Of a stretch of DNA of 64,000 nt, positions 16,887 through 26,042 are shown one piece after another (the stretch's first letter is position 1; each line of letters starts with the position of its first letter). The translations under genes were made by a program, and so were the position numbers. The notes under the pieces were generated by a model. It was not told the origin of the DNA, did no database searches, and saw nothing but the letters and a program-made list of their open reading frames with translations. The stretch comes from Mesorhizobium sp. DCY119 (GTDB lineage: Bacteria > Pseudomonadota > Alphaproteobacteria > Rhizobiales > Rhizobiaceae): contig NZ_CP031834.1 in the NCBI RefSeq assembly GCF_003590645.1, positions 62,001 to 126,000 of the forward strand, given 5' to 3'.

Positions 16887-17855
16887 TCAGGCAGAGGCCC
16901 TGACAGAAGGCTTTGCGGCGCGTGCCAGCAGCCGCCGGGCCATTTCAGCGGTGATCACCAGATGGGAGCACAAGCCGCCGGCAAGGGCTGCGAGCAGCGG
17001 TTCGAGCTTGCTGTCTTCCTGGATCACCACCATGCGCCGCCTGATTGCCCGGATCGAATTGAGGTCTGCCGAAATGACCCGGCGATTGTAGTCGCAGTCT
17101 AGCAACTTTCCGTGACGGTCGATCATCTGGCCGGCGACGACGCCGGCCGCGCCATTGTCGCGCAGCGCATGCACCTCGCTCGGGCTCATCGCGCCGCATT
17201 TGACGACATGGCTATCCTCATCGACTGTGCCGATCGAATAGAGCGCCAAGTCGCAGTCGGCCACGCTTGCCAGCTGTTCGCGGATAACCGGCTCGTCGCG
17301 CAATTCCTGCGCCAGCCGCTCGGAGCTCAGCACCAGCGGCGCATAAAAGTTCAGGCCCTTGGCGTTGAGCCGGCGGGCGATCTCCATGGTGCACTGGTCG
17401 GGCCGGTAGGAATAGGGCGCGCCGAGATTGCCGCAGAGCTGCACGACCGTGACATCCTGAAGGTCGGCGAAGGGCATGACGTCGGCCATGGAGTAAACCG
17501 TGCGGCCCCAGGCCACGCCAATGCGCTGGCCGCGCTGGACCAGTTCGAGAAAGACGCTCGCCGCCACGACCGGCACTTCGGCAGCGGCATCAGGGGCATC
17601 GCGCTCGGGCGAGACCACCCAGACAGTATCGAGGCCGAAGGCGTCCTCGACCTCGCGCGCCAGCACGTCCTGGCTGAAAAGCTGCGTCGAAGTCGATATG
17701 GTGACGATGCCGGTGTCGCGCGCCTTGCGCAGATACATGGCGACCGAAGCGCGCGAAATGCCGAGCTGCTTTGCGACCTCGTCCTGGCGAAGGCCATGCG
17801 TATAATAGAGCCATGCGGCCTTGTGGATGATCTGATCTGTCGCCCGGATCGCCAT
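16887..17855 (-). CDS. SorC/DeoR-type sugar-binding transcriptional regulator
   Basis: The 322-residue protein has an N-terminal helix-turn-helix (about 10-45, LYYTHGLRQDEVAKQLGISRASVAMYL) followed by a SorC-type sugar-phosphate-binding domain. The latter resembles NagB/RpiA folds (VQLCGNLGAPYSYRPDQ, DLALYSIGTV, GAAGVVAGQMIDRHG). Members sense phosphorylated sugars and control sugar operons. It is first in an operon with the fused aldolase gene 49 bases downstream. A match to half of the palindrome at 9861-9887 lies in its own promoter, so it probably regulates itself and the divergent mtnK and ABC arms. Confidence 0.85.
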   Translation of the reverse strand: MAIRATDQIIHKAAWLYYTHGLRQDEVAKQLGISRASVAMYLRKARDTGIVTISTSTQLFSQDVLAREVEDAFGLDTVWVVSPERDAPDAAAEVPVVAASVFLELVQRGQRIGVAWGRTVYSMADVMPFADLQDVTVVQLCGNLGAPYSYRPDQCTMEIARRLNAKGLNFYAPLVLSSERLAQELRDEPVIREQLASVADCDLALYSIGTVDEDSHVVKCGAMSPSEVHALRDNGAAGVVAGQMIDRHGKLLDCDYNRRVISADLNSIRAIRRRMVVIQEDSKLEPLLAALAGGLCSHLVITAEMARRLLARAAKPSVRASA

Positions 17856-17878
17856 CGCTCCGCTCTCCCATTTTTTAC

Positions 17879-17906
17879 ATTATTCACCGAGGCTGACAAA
17901 AGTCAA
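17879..17906 (-). promoter_or_regulatory. probable promoter and operator of the regulator-aldolase operon
   Basis: On the minus strand TTGACT (17906-17901), a 16-base spacer and AATAAT (17884-17879) form a good sigma-70-like promoter about 25 bases before the start. The -35 region overlaps a TGACAAAAGTCA palindrome. The plus-strand sequence AAAAGTCAATCG here resembles AAATGTCAATCG of the palindrome at 9861. Confidence 0.6.
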
Positions 17907-17957
17907 TCGACCGCGCTTCGGTCGGGCGAAGGGTATTCTCCGACAGGTTTGAGTGGT

Positions 17958-18110
17958 GGAACCACCCCCACCCCTAACCCCTCCCCGCAAGGGGGAGGGG
18001 GACGATTTCGTCGTTTTAGCCACCACGAACGTTGACGATTGAGGCTGGGCGGGCGTGCAACAAAGTCCCCCTCCCCCTTGCGGGGAGGGGCTAGGGGTGG
18101 GGGTGGTTCC
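17958..18110. repeat. large C/G-rich inverted repeat element
   Basis: Arms 17958-18003 and 18065-18110, 46 bases each, match as reverse complements at 45 of 46 positions around a 61-base centre. Each arm contains its own small hairpin (CTCCCC-GCAA-GGGGGAG type). It fills most of the 314 bases between the regulator start and the end of tex; no gene is visible here. It resembles dispersed palindromic intergenic elements of rhizobia and may also end tex transcription. Confidence 0.85.
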
Positions 18111-18169
18111 GGAGGCAATTGTTCTGTGATTGAGCGCGAAACCCACGCAACGCCAAGGCTTCCGGCGGT

Positions 18170-20485
18170 CTACTTCCGCTTCATCGCCTCGGCCAATGCC
18201 GCGCCGAAAGCGCCGTGCCCGCCCTTGTCGGATGAAGCCGGCTTGCTGAACGATTTGCCACCACCACGCGGTGGCGAGCGATCATCCCGGGACGGCGCTG
18301 CCGGTCTCGCCGCACCATCGTCATGCTTGCGCATGGTCAGGCCGATGCGCTTGCGCTTGATGTCGACATCGACGACGCGCACCTTGACCACGTCGCCGGC
18401 CTTCACGACCTCATGCGCGTCCTTCACGAAGCGGTCGGCAAGCTGCGACAGATGCACCAGCCCGTCCTGATGCACGCCGATATCGACGAAGGCACCGAAG
18501 GCCGCCACATTGGTGACGGTGCCTTCCAGCACCATGCCCGGCTTCAGGTCCTTGATGTCATCGATACCGTCGGCGAAGGTCGCGGTCTTGAATTCCGGGC
18601 GCGGGTCGCGGCCCGGCTTTTCCAGCTCGGCGATGATGTCGCGCACCGTCGGCAGGCCGAAGCGCTCGTCCACGAACACACGCGGGTCGAGCGCCTTGAG
18701 GGCGGCGCTGTCGCCCATCAGGGTGCGCAGGTCGCGACCGCAGGCCGCCACGATCTTCTTGGCGACGCCATAGGCTTCGGGATGGACGGCCGAAGCGTCG
18801 AGCGGCTCGGCGCCGTTCGGAATACGCAGGAAGCCGGCGCATTGCTCGAAGGTGCGCTGGCCGAGCCGGCTGACCTTCAAGAGGTCCTTGCGGCTGGCGA
18901 ACGGCCCCGTCGCGTCGCGATGGGCAATGATGGCTTCGGCAAGCGAGGAACCAACGCCCGACACGCGCGCCAGCAGGGCGGCGGACGCCGTGTTGAGATC
19001 GACGCCGACGGCGTTCACCGCATCCTCGACCACGGCCTCCAGCGAGCGGCCAAGCCGATACTGGTCGACGTCGTGCTGGTATTGGCCGACGCCGATGGAC
19101 TTCGGCTCGATCTTGACGAGTTCGGCCAGCGGGTCCTGCAGACGGCGTGCGATGGAAACGGCACCGCGCAGCGAGACATCGAGGTTGGGGAACTCGTTGG
19201 CGGCCATTTCGGACGCGGAATAGACCGAAGCGCCGGCCTCGCTGACGATCACCTTCAGCGGCTTAGGCGAAGGCATGTCCGACAGCATGTCTGCGACGAG
19301 GCGCTCGGTTTCGCGGCTGCCGGTGCCGTTGCCGATGGCGACCAGCTCGACCTTGTGCTTTGAAATCAGCCGCGCCAGTTCGGCCTGCGTACCACGCACA
19401 TCATTGCGCGGCGGGAAGGGATAGACCGTCGTGGTATCGAGCAGCTTGCCGGTCTGGTCGATGATGGCGACCTTGACGCCGGTGCGGATGCCAGGATCGA
19501 GCCCCATCGTGGCGCGCGAGCCGGCAGGCGCGGCGAGCAGCAGGTCCTTGAGATTGCGGGCAAAGACCTTGATCGCTTCCTCCTCGGATTTTTCGCGAAG
19601 CTCGCGCATCAGGTCGAGCGAGAGCGAAAGCGACAGCTTCACCCGCCATGTCCAGCCGGCGACTTCGGCCAGCCACTGGTCGCCCGCCCCTGCCCGGCCG
19701 ATGCCATAGGCGTCGGCGATCATGCGTTCGACCGGCTTTACCGGTGAGGTGTCGTCGGCATCGACCTCGATGTCGAGCGACAGGAAATCCTCGTTGCGGC
19801 CGCGCAGCATGGCGAGCGCGCGGTGGCTCGGCACATTCGCCCAGCGCTCGACATGCTCGAAATAGTCGGAAAACTTGGCGCCGGCCTCCTGCTTGCCGTC
19901 CACGACCCTGGCGCGCAGGAAGGCGCGTTCCTTCATGTGGTTGCGCAGGCGCCCCAGCAACTCGGCGTTTTCGGCGAACTGTTCGGAAATGATATCGCGC
20001 GCGCCATCCAGCGCGGTCTTCACATCCGGCACGTCGACGGTGATGTAGGCCGCCGCCAGTTCGGCAGGCACCGCCGCGCGATCGGCGAGGATCGCCTCGG
20101 CCAGCGGCGCAAGGCCACGCTCGCGGGCAATTTCGGCGCGGGTGCGACGCTTGGGCTTGTAGGGGAGATAAATATCTTCCAGCTCGGCCTTGGTGGTGAT
20201 GGCGGCAATCGCCGTTTCCAGTTCCTCGGTCAGCTTGCCCTGGCTGCGGATCGATTCGATGATGGTGTCGCGGCGCGCATCGAGCTCGCGCACATAGATC
20301 AGCCGCTCGGCCAGAAGCCGCAGTTGCGTATCGTCGAGCCCGCCGGTCACCTCCTTGCGGTAACGCGCGATGAACGGCACCGTCGCACCCTCGTCGAGCA
20401 GGCTGATGGCTGCCGCGACCTGTTCGGCCCGCGCGTTGACTTCGGTGGCGATGATTGCGGCGATGCGTTTGACGTCTGCGGCCAT
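18170..20485 (-). CDS. tex: Tex-type RNA-binding transcription accessory protein
   Basis: A 771-residue member of the Tex family, which binds RNA through an S1 domain and affects transcription. Seen in order: an N-terminal helical region ([19 protein letters not shown]), a YqgF-like RNase H fold with [18 protein letters not shown], helix-hairpin-helix modules ([19 protein letters not shown]) and an S1 domain ([20 protein letters not shown]). A lysine/arginine-rich tail follows. ATG 20485 is preceded by a GAGAAAG; the frame to 20545 adds 20 residues of no clear origin. The length matches the family. Single-gene unit as far as seen. Confidence 0.93.
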   Translation of the reverse strand: MAADVKRIAAIIATEVNARAEQVAAAISLLDEGATVPFIARYRKEVTGGLDDTQLRLLAERLIYVRELDARRDTIIESIRSQGKLTEELETAIAAITTKAELEDIYLPYKPKRRTRAEIARERGLAPLAEAILADRAAVPAELAAAYITVDVPDVKTALDGARDIISEQFAENAELLGRLRNHMKERAFLRARVVDGKQEAGAKFSDYFEHVERWANVPSHRALAMLRGRNEDFLSLDIEVDADDTSPVKPVERMIADAYGIGRAGAGDQWLAEVAGWTWRVKLSLSLSLDLMRELREKSEEEAIKVFARNLKDLLLAAPAGSRATMGLDPGIRTGVKVAIIDQTGKLLDTTTVYPFPPRNDVRGTQAELARLISKHKVELVAIGNGTGSRETERLVADMLSDMPSPKPLKVIVSEAGASVYSASEMAANEFPNLDVSLRGAVSIARRLQDPLAELVKIEPKSIGVGQYQHDVDQYRLGRSLEAVVEDAVNAVGVDLNTASAALLARVSGVGSSLAEAIIAHRDATGPFASRKDLLKVSRLGQRTFEQCAGFLRIPNGAEPLDASAVHPEAYGVAKKIVAACGRDLRTLMGDSAALKALDPRVFVDERFGLPTVRDIIAELEKPGRDPRPEFKTATFADGIDDIKDLKPGMVLEGTVTNVAAFGAFVDIGVHQDGLVHLSQLADRFVKDAHEVVKAGDVVKVRVVDVDIKRKRIGLTMRKHDDGAARPAAPSRDDRSPPRGGGKSFSKPASSDKGGHGAFGAALAEAMKRK

Positions 20486-20686
20486 GTCTTTCTCACTGTC
20501 GGCAATGGGGCGGCGACCATAGGTCGGTTCGCAGGCGAAAGCCAATCACGCAAAAGCGCCGTCAAAATGCCGCTCCACAGGAAAGCGCCGCGACATCGTG
20601 GTCGCTCCTCGGCAGGTGCCAGCACCCTGAAGCCACGCTATAGCTGAAACGACACCCGTTCTCACGCGATGAAAGCGAGAAAGATC

Positions 20687-21040
20687 ATGCAGAAAGACGG
20701 TTTTCTAGTCGGGGCCGGCGGCCTGTGCGGCGTGGCCGGCGTAGCGCTCGCGGCATCGGCTGCCCATGCGGGCGGTGCGTTCACCGGCACGGTGTCGTCC
20801 TTCCTGATGACGCATGCGCCGGTGTTTCTGGCGATCGGCCTGTTTGCCGGCGGGCGGTTCCTGCGCATCGGCGCGATTGTGCTTCTGGTCGGGCTGGTGC
20901 TGTTTGCCGGCGATCTTCTGGCGCGCGATTTTCTCGGCGGGCGGCTGTTTCCCTTCGCAGCGCCCATCGGCGGTACTTTGCTGATTGTTGGCTGGGTTCT
21001 GATCGCGGCGTCAGCATTGCTGCCGTCTAGTGCCGAATAG
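20687..21040 (+). CDS. DUF423 family small membrane protein
   Basis: A protein of about 117 residues with four hydrophobic segments and the DUF423 (YgdD-like) signature GLCGVAGVALAASAAHA near its start, then HAPVFLAIGL and GGTLLIVGWVLIAAS near its end. Function is not known. ATG 20687 has GAGAAAG upstream; ATG 20669 is a weaker choice. It is transcribed away from tex and convergent with the dedA-like gene, the two stop codons being 4 bases apart. Confidence 0.75.
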   Translation: MQKDGFLVGAGGLCGVAGVALAASAAHAGGAFTGTVSSFLMTHAPVFLAIGLFAGGRFLRIGAIVLLVGLVLFAGDLLARDFLGGRLFPFAAPIGGTLLIVGWVLIAASALLPSSAE

Positions 21041-21044
21041 GAGC

Positions 21045-21707
21045 CTACTCGACCCGCGCCAATCCACGTTTGGCGCGCCGGGTCGGCCTCCGTCCAAGAA
21101 GCTTTACGCCGACGATTGCAGCCACCGTGCCGCCGACCGTCATGAATATAGCTAGGCCGAGCCAGCCCGTCTCGGACATTGTGCGGATATCGGCCTCCAT
21201 CAGGCCATGGACCGCCAAAAACCCGGGCGCGATCATCACCGGCGCCCAGACGGCGGCAGAAAACATGTTGGCAAGCTGGAACCGCCGGCTGTCCATGCCC
21301 ATCATTCCGGCGACCACGGGAATCGTGCAGCGGATCGGCCCGAAGAAGCGCCCGAAAAACACCGCCGCAAAACCATAGCGCCGGAAGAACAGCCGCGCCC
21401 TGGCAATGCCTTCGCGATAATTGGACAGCGGCCAGCGGTAGACGAGGCCCGGGCCAAAACGGCGGCCCAGCAGATAACCGACGAAATCGCCGGCAACGGC
21501 GCCGGTAAAAGCGCCAAGCAGGACCGGCAGCGGATCGACCACGCCCGAAGCGATCAGGCCGCCGACCAGCAGCAGGAACGGCGTCGCCGGAATGAGGACG
21601 CCGACGATGATGGTCGATTCCCCGAAGGCGACCAGCGCCATGACGACACCGGCCCAGGCCTTGTTGGCCTCGATGAAGGTTCCGAGATCGGCCGCGAATT
21701 CCTGCAC
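21045..21707 (-). CDS. DedA family membrane protein
   Basis: The 220-residue protein has the DedA (SNARE-associated/VTT) core: FGESTIIVGVLIPATPFLLLVGG, GAVAGDFVGYLLGRRFG, a re-entrant RRYGFAAVFFGRFFGPIRCTIPVVAGM and later transmembrane helices. Family members act in the inner membrane in lipid carrier flipping, envelope stress and ion balance; some recycle undecaprenyl phosphate. The acidic residue E29 and the arginine in GRFFGPIR match functional residues of the family. No operon partner. Confidence 0.85.
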   Translation of the reverse strand: MQEFAADLGTFIEANKAWAGVVMALVAFGESTIIVGVLIPATPFLLLVGGLIASGVVDPLPVLLGAFTGAVAGDFVGYLLGRRFGPGLVYRWPLSNYREGIARARLFFRRYGFAAVFFGRFFGPIRCTIPVVAGMMGMDSRRFQLANMFSAAVWAPVMIAPGFLAVHGLMEADIRTMSETGWLGLAIFMTVGGTVAAIVGVKLLGRRPTRRAKRGLARVE

Positions 21708-21819
21708 TGTTTCTCCACTCGCCGTTTCGCGAGCCAGGATGATCCGCGTTCGCGGCAGACAATCGGGAAGCGCACCCGCCGCGTCAAGGCGCTATAGGAC
21801 GCATGCGCCAGCCAAAAAC

Positions 21820-21847
21820 TTGACTTTTCAGCACTAGTTTTTGTAGA
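21820..21847 (+). promoter_or_regulatory. probable promoter of the araC-type gene
   Basis: TTGACT (21820-21825), a 16-base spacer, then TGTAGA (21842-21847), ending 32 bases before the ATG. The region is AT-rich compared with its surroundings. Confidence 0.5.
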
Positions 21848-21879
21848 AATCAACCCAGGCAGGGCCGGAAACACAGCCA

Positions 21880-22764
21880 ATGACATTCCATCCCAAAATG
21901 CAGAGCAGGATCGAAGGGATCACCGTCGTCGGCGACCTTCGCTGGCGTGCATGGAACGGGGTGATCGCCGATGTCTGGAGCGTCGAATGTACTGAGGGTG
22001 CGGGCGGCGAATATGTCTCGCCGGACCCGCGCCTCATCGTCGTGCTCGACAAGACAGGCGATGGCGGCATCGATGTCGTGACAGCGCCGGGGCGTTACCG
22101 GGGCGATCCCGCGGAAATCGGCAATCCGCTCTGCTATGTTCCGGCTGGCTTGCGGGTCTGGTCGCGGGTGGAGAACCTTCGCGCCCTCAGGCATCTCGAC
22201 CTGCATTTCGACATGGCCACGCTCGGCGCCCGCTTTGCCGACGAACTCGACGGCCACGCGGTCGAGACGCCGCGCCTGATGTTTTCGGACGAAAGGGTGC
22301 AGAGCCTCGCCCGGTTGATTGCCGCCGAATGCACCAACCCAAGCGGCCTCAACGATCTCTATGGCGATGGGCTGACGACGGCGCTGTTCTTCGCTTTGCT
22401 CCAGATCGGGCAGCGGAAGGAGCGCAAGCGCAGCCAGCTGGCGCCCCGCCAGCTTCGCCGCGCGATCGACTACATCGAGGACAATTGCCTGCGCAACATC
22501 CGCCTCCAGGAACTGGCCGACCTGACCGGCCTGTCGCAATCCTATTTCAGCCACGCCTTCAAGGCCTCGACGGGCATGGCGCCGCACAAATGGCAGATGC
22601 GTGCGCGGATCGCTCGGGTGAAAAAACTGCTCGAGCGGCCCGAAACTTCGCTGACGGACGTGGCAACCGCTGCCGGCTTCGCCGACCAGGCGCATTTCAC
22701 CCGCGTTTTCAAGCGCATGGTCGGAACCACGCCGGCAAGCTGGCAACGCGGTCACGCTGCGTAG
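21880..22764 (+). CDS. AraC family regulator of the siderophore uptake locus
   Basis: The 294-residue protein has a C-terminal AraC/XylS DNA-binding domain (about 190-290). It shows two helix-turn-helix units: IRLQELADLTGLSQSYFSHA and SLTDVATAAGFADQAHFTRV, followed by FKRMVGTTPASW. The N-terminal 170 residues should form the effector-binding part. It lies 140 bases upstream of a TonB-dependent receptor gene. In known cases such AraC proteins (PchR/AlcR/RhrA type) bind the iron-siderophore and activate the receptor operon. The phased direct repeats downstream are probable binding sites. Confidence 0.85.
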   Translation: MTFHPKMQSRIEGITVVGDLRWRAWNGVIADVWSVECTEGAGGEYVSPDPRLIVVLDKTGDGGIDVVTAPGRYRGDPAEIGNPLCYVPAGLRVWSRVENLRALRHLDLHFDMATLGARFADELDGHAVETPRLMFSDERVQSLARLIAAECTNPSGLNDLYGDGLTTALFFALLQIGQRKERKRSQLAPRQLRRAIDYIEDNCLRNIRLQELADLTGLSQSYFSHAFKASTGMAPHKWQMRARIARVKKLLERPETSLTDVATAAGFADQAHFTRVFKRMVGTTPASWQRGHAA

Positions 22765-22775
22765 AACAGCCCAAA

Positions 22776-22816
22776 AACGTTCAATCCGCGCCAGTAACGT
22801 TCAATCCCGTTCAAAT
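22776..22816 (+). promoter_or_regulatory. phased direct repeats, candidate AraC activator sites
   Basis: AACGTTCAATCC occurs at 22776-22787 and again at 22796-22807. A third CGTTCAA starts at 22808, so the CGTTCAA cores begin at 22778, 22798 and 22808: spacings of 20 and 10 bases, i.e. the same face of the helix. They lie just before a possible -35 TTGATA (22820-22825). This arrangement is typical of AraC-type activator sites. Confidence 0.65.
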
Positions 22817-22906
22817 AACTTGATATAGACACTCATCTTATATTAGTCAGGCCGCAGACGGTTCCCCTCGAGAGGTTCGGGGCCTTTCGGCCCTATTCCG
22901 GGGTGG

Positions 22907-25090
22907 GTGACAATGACGGGCATTTCCAGACGCAACTTTGCGACATTTCTCCTGAGCAGCACGGCAGCTCTTGCCGCGCTGTGGCCAATGGCAGCTTCGG
23001 CACAGCAGGCCGATAGTGCGATCGTCCTCGACCAGGTGGTCGTCGAGGGGCAGACGCAGGATGGCTCTGCCACCGGCCCGGTGAAAGGCTACGTCGCCAA
23101 GCGCACGGCGACCGGCTCCAAGACCAACACGCCGATCGAGGAAATCCCGCAATCGGTCTCCGTCATCGGCCGCGAAGAAATCGACGACCAGGGCGCACAG
23201 AAGGCCGACGAGGCGCTGCGCTATACGGCGGGCGTCTTCTCCCAGCCCTTCGGCCCGGACAGCGACACCAACTGGATTTTCATTCGCGGCTTCCAGGCGA
23301 CCGCTACCGGCATCTATCAGGATGGCTTGCAGCAATACAGCTATGCCTTTGGCGGCGTCTTCGTCGACTCCTACAATCTGGAGCGCATCGAAGTGCTGAA
23401 GGGAGCCGCCTCGGTCCTCTATGGCGGCAGCAATCCGGGTGGCCTGATCAACTATGTCAGCAAGCGTCCGACCGGCGAGCGCCTTCGCACGATCGAAACC
23501 GGCGTGAACGACGCCGGCAACGTCTATCTCGGCTTCGACATCGGCGACAAGGCCAGCGACGTGGTCGATTACCGGGTGAGCGGCCGCATCGCCGGCGGCA
23601 ACACCTATTCGGATTTCGCGGACGGATTTCGCGGCTCGGTTTCGCCAAGCCTGACCTGGAAGCCGGATGAACAGACCAGCTTCACTCTGTTGTCGAACTT
23701 CACCTATATCGACGAAATCCACAATGGCGGCGCCTTCCTGCCCTATATCGGCACCGTGGTCGATGCACCGTTCGGCCGCATCCCGCGTGACGCCAACTAC
23801 ACGGAGCCGAGCCTCGATTCCTATCTGCGCAAGCAGGCGTCGATCGGCTACGAATTCGAGCACACTTTCGACAATGACTGGACCGTGCGGCAGAACGCCC
23901 GCTACCTCCACGCCGACATCAGCGAAGTCAGCCTCTACCCCAACGGCTATGCCAGCCCCACCGAACTCGCCCGGATCAATTTCGGCCACGACACGCAGGT
24001 CAACAGCTTCCTCATCGACAATCAGATACAGGGGAAGGTGCAGACCGGCGCGATCGAGCACACGATCCTCGCCGGCATCGATTACAAATATTACAATATC
24101 GATCAGGTGCAGTCGTCGGCGATATTTGGCACGACCACGCCGATCGATGTTCTCGACCCCATCTACGGCGTGCCGCAAACCCCTCGCGTGAGTTACCTCA
24201 ACCAGGATCTCAAGCAGAGCCAGCTCGGCCTCTATGTTCAGGACCAATTGCGCTTCGCAGACGGCTGGCTGGTCACGCTCAACGGGCGTTATGACCAGGT
24301 GTGGACCGACGCCAAGAACCGTCCCACATTCTACGCACCGACGCAGAACAACACGATCAGCAGTGATGATGGCGAGTGGTCCGGTCGTGCCGGTCTGGCC
24401 TACGAGTTCGACAACGGCATCACGCCCTATGCCAGCATCGCCACGTTCTTCAATCCTACCATCGGCACTAACGCGGCTGGTGCGCTTTTCCAGCCGGAAA
24501 CCGGCACGCAATATGAGGTCGGCGTCAAATATGTGCCGACATCCTTCGACGGCCTCTTCACCGTCGCCTTGTTCGACCTGACCCGGCAGAATGTTCTGAC
24601 TGCCGATCCAAACAATATCTTCGCGCAAGTCCAGACGGGTGAGGTCCGCTCACGCGGCATCGAACTCGAAGGCAAGGCAAACGTCACTGACAATCTGAAG
24701 GTGACGGCGGCATTCACCGCAATGGACATTCAGATAAGAAAAGACACGAATCCGGCAGTAATCGGCAAGACGCCCTTCATCGTGCCGGAGCAGCAGGCAT
24801 CGCTCAGCCTCGACTACACTTTCGACCAGGATACTGCACTGGAAGGCTTCAGCGTCGGCGGCGGCGTGCGCTATGTCGGCTCGTCCTGGGCCGATAACGA
24901 GAACACCTTGAAAGTGCCGTCGGCAACCGTCTTCGACGCCAAGCTCGGCTACAAGAAGGACAATTGGGGTGTCGACCTCAACGTCACCAACGTCTTCGAC
25001 AAGGCCTATGTGGCGAGCTGCCAGACGGAGCTCTCCTGCGGCTATGCCGAAGGGCGATCGTTCAAGCTGAAGGCCAATGTCAGCTGGTAA
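22907..25090 (+). CDS. TonB-dependent siderophore receptor
   Basis: A 727-residue outer-membrane receptor of the FhuA/FpvA siderophore family. It has a signal peptide (cleaved near ASAQQ), a plug domain (VPxSVSVIGREEI-like EEIPQSVSVIGREEI, RYTAGVFSQPFG, NWIFIRGF, LERIEVLKGAASVLYGGSNPGG) and a beta barrel ending KANVSW. The start may be GTG 22907 or ATG 22913 in the same frame. It imports a ferric siderophore using TonB energy; the ligand cannot be told. Binding protein, permease, reductase and TonB genes follow. Confidence 0.9.
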   Translation: MTMTGISRRNFATFLLSSTAALAALWPMAASAQQADSAIVLDQVVVEGQTQDGSATGPVKGYVAKRTATGSKTNTPIEEIPQSVSVIGREEIDDQGAQKADEALRYTAGVFSQPFGPDSDTNWIFIRGFQATATGIYQDGLQQYSYAFGGVFVDSYNLERIEVLKGAASVLYGGSNPGGLINYVSKRPTGERLRTIETGVNDAGNVYLGFDIGDKASDVVDYRVSGRIAGGNTYSDFADGFRGSVSPSLTWKPDEQTSFTLLSNFTYIDEIHNGGAFLPYIGTVVDAPFGRIPRDANYTEPSLDSYLRKQASIGYEFEHTFDNDWTVRQNARYLHADISEVSLYPNGYASPTELARINFGHDTQVNSFLIDNQIQGKVQTGAIEHTILAGIDYKYYNIDQVQSSAIFGTTTPIDVLDPIYGVPQTPRVSYLNQDLKQSQLGLYVQDQLRFADGWLVTLNGRYDQVWTDAKNRPTFYAPTQNNTISSDDGEWSGRAGLAYEFDNGITPYASIATFFNPTIGTNAAGALFQPETGTQYEVGVKYVPTSFDGLFTVALFDLTRQNVLTADPNNIFAQVQTGEVRSRGIELEGKANVTDNLKVTAAFTAMDIQIRKDTNPAVIGKTPFIVPEQQASLSLDYTFDQDTALEGFSVGGGVRYVGSSWADNENTLKVPSATVFDAKLGYKKDNWGVDLNVTNVFDKAYVASCQTELSCGYAEGRSFKLKANVSW

Positions 25091-25115
25091 CAAGCCATCA
25101 TCCGAAGCTCTGCCG

Positions 25116-25139
25116 CGGGGACGGGTAACACCGTCCCCG
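25116..25139. promoter_or_regulatory. hairpin between receptor and binding-protein genes
   Basis: CGGGGACGG (25116-25124) and CCGTCCCCG (25131-25139) are perfect reverse complements with a 6-base loop. It directly abuts ATG 25140 and encloses the only G-rich stretch that could serve as its ribosome site. It may lower translation of the binding protein relative to the receptor, or act as an attenuator. Confidence 0.5.
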
Positions 25140-26042
25140 ATGGCTTATGGAAAAGGCCGGACTGCGATAACCAGACGCCAGGTCCTGGCCGCTGCGATGG
25201 GCGCATTTTTCATGCCGCTTCCTGCGCGTGGATCCGGCAGGCGCGTCGCGGCGATCGACTGGGCCGTCCTGGAAACAGCGCTTGCGCTCGGCGTCGTGCC
25301 GGTCGCTGCGACCGAACTCATCCAGTTCCGCAAGATCGTGGTGGAGCCGGAGGTTCCCGAAAGCGTCGCGGACATCGGCCTGCGCGGCACGCCGAATTAC
25401 GAATTGCTGCGCACTCTGGCGCCAGACCTCATCCTCAGCTCCAATTTCTACGAAGGCCAGCGCGGCAGCCTGGAGCGCATCGCGCCGGTGTTTTCCGTGC
25501 CGGTCTATGTGCCGGGCACGCCACCTTATGCACTCGCCGAAGAAGCCACGCGCGCGCTCGGCAAAGCGCTTGGCTACGAGACGGAGGCCGACAGGCTGAT
25601 CGCCGAAAGCGCCGACCAGATCGCAGGCCTGCGCCAGGCACTTGCCGAATATGCCGACCGCCCGGTCTTCGTCGTCAGCATCGGCGACGCACGCCATTTC
25701 CGCGCCTTCGGTGCCGATTCGATGCCGGGCGACGTGCTTGCGCGGCTCGGCTTCGAAAACGCCTGGAAGGACGCCACCAGCTATTCCGCCGCCGCACCCG
25801 TCGGCATCGAGGCGCTGGCGCGCGTGCCCGAGGCATCGCTGGTCATCGTCTCGCCGGTGCCGCCCGAAGCGCGCTGGACGCTCGGTGAAAGCGCGCTGTG
25901 GCAGGCGCTGCCAATGGTCCGCGAAGGCCGCGTGGCGACGATCGAACCGGTCAACCATTTCGGCGGCCTGCCGTCAGCGCGGCGTTTTGCCCGGTTGTTC
26001 GGCGAAGCGATGCTCGCACGCAAGGCGACTGCAAATGGCTGA
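25140..26042 (+). CDS. FhuD-like iron-siderophore binding protein
   Basis: The protein resembles helical-backbone (FhuD/FepB) periplasmic binding proteins: RRVAAIDWAVLETALALGVVPVA, DIGLRGTPNYELLRTLAPDLILSS, YEGQRGSLERIAPV and VFVVSIGDARHFRAFG. From ATG 25140 it has 300 residues and a twin-arginine signal (ITRRQVLAAAMGAFFMP) with the arginines at 11-12, which is why I prefer this start. A frame start at 25077 overlaps the receptor gene and would put the arginines at 32-33. It hands the ferric siderophore to the permease, whose start codon overlaps its end by 8 bases. Confidence 0.85.
   Translation: MAYGKGRTAITRRQVLAAAMGAFFMPLPARGSGRRVAAIDWAVLETALALGVVPVAATELIQFRKIVVEPEVPESVADIGLRGTPNYELLRTLAPDLILSSNFYEGQRGSLERIAPVFSVPVYVPGTPPYALAEEATRALGKALGYETEADRLIAESADQIAGLRQALAEYADRPVFVVSIGDARHFRAFGADSMPGDVLARLGFENAWKDATSYSAAAPVGIEALARVPEASLVIVSPVPPEARWTLGESALWQALPMVREGRVATIEPVNHFGGLPSARRFARLFGEAMLARKATANG

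Noticed and set aside
17958-18110. CRISPR-like or insertion-sequence end
   Set aside because: Only two copies, inverted, with no regular spacing, no cas or transposase gene; it is a palindromic element.
22847-24628. Long minus-strand open frame (593 codons) opposite the siderophore receptor
   Set aside because: The receptor plug and barrel motifs are clearly on the plus strand; the antisense product is low-complexity and unlike any protein.
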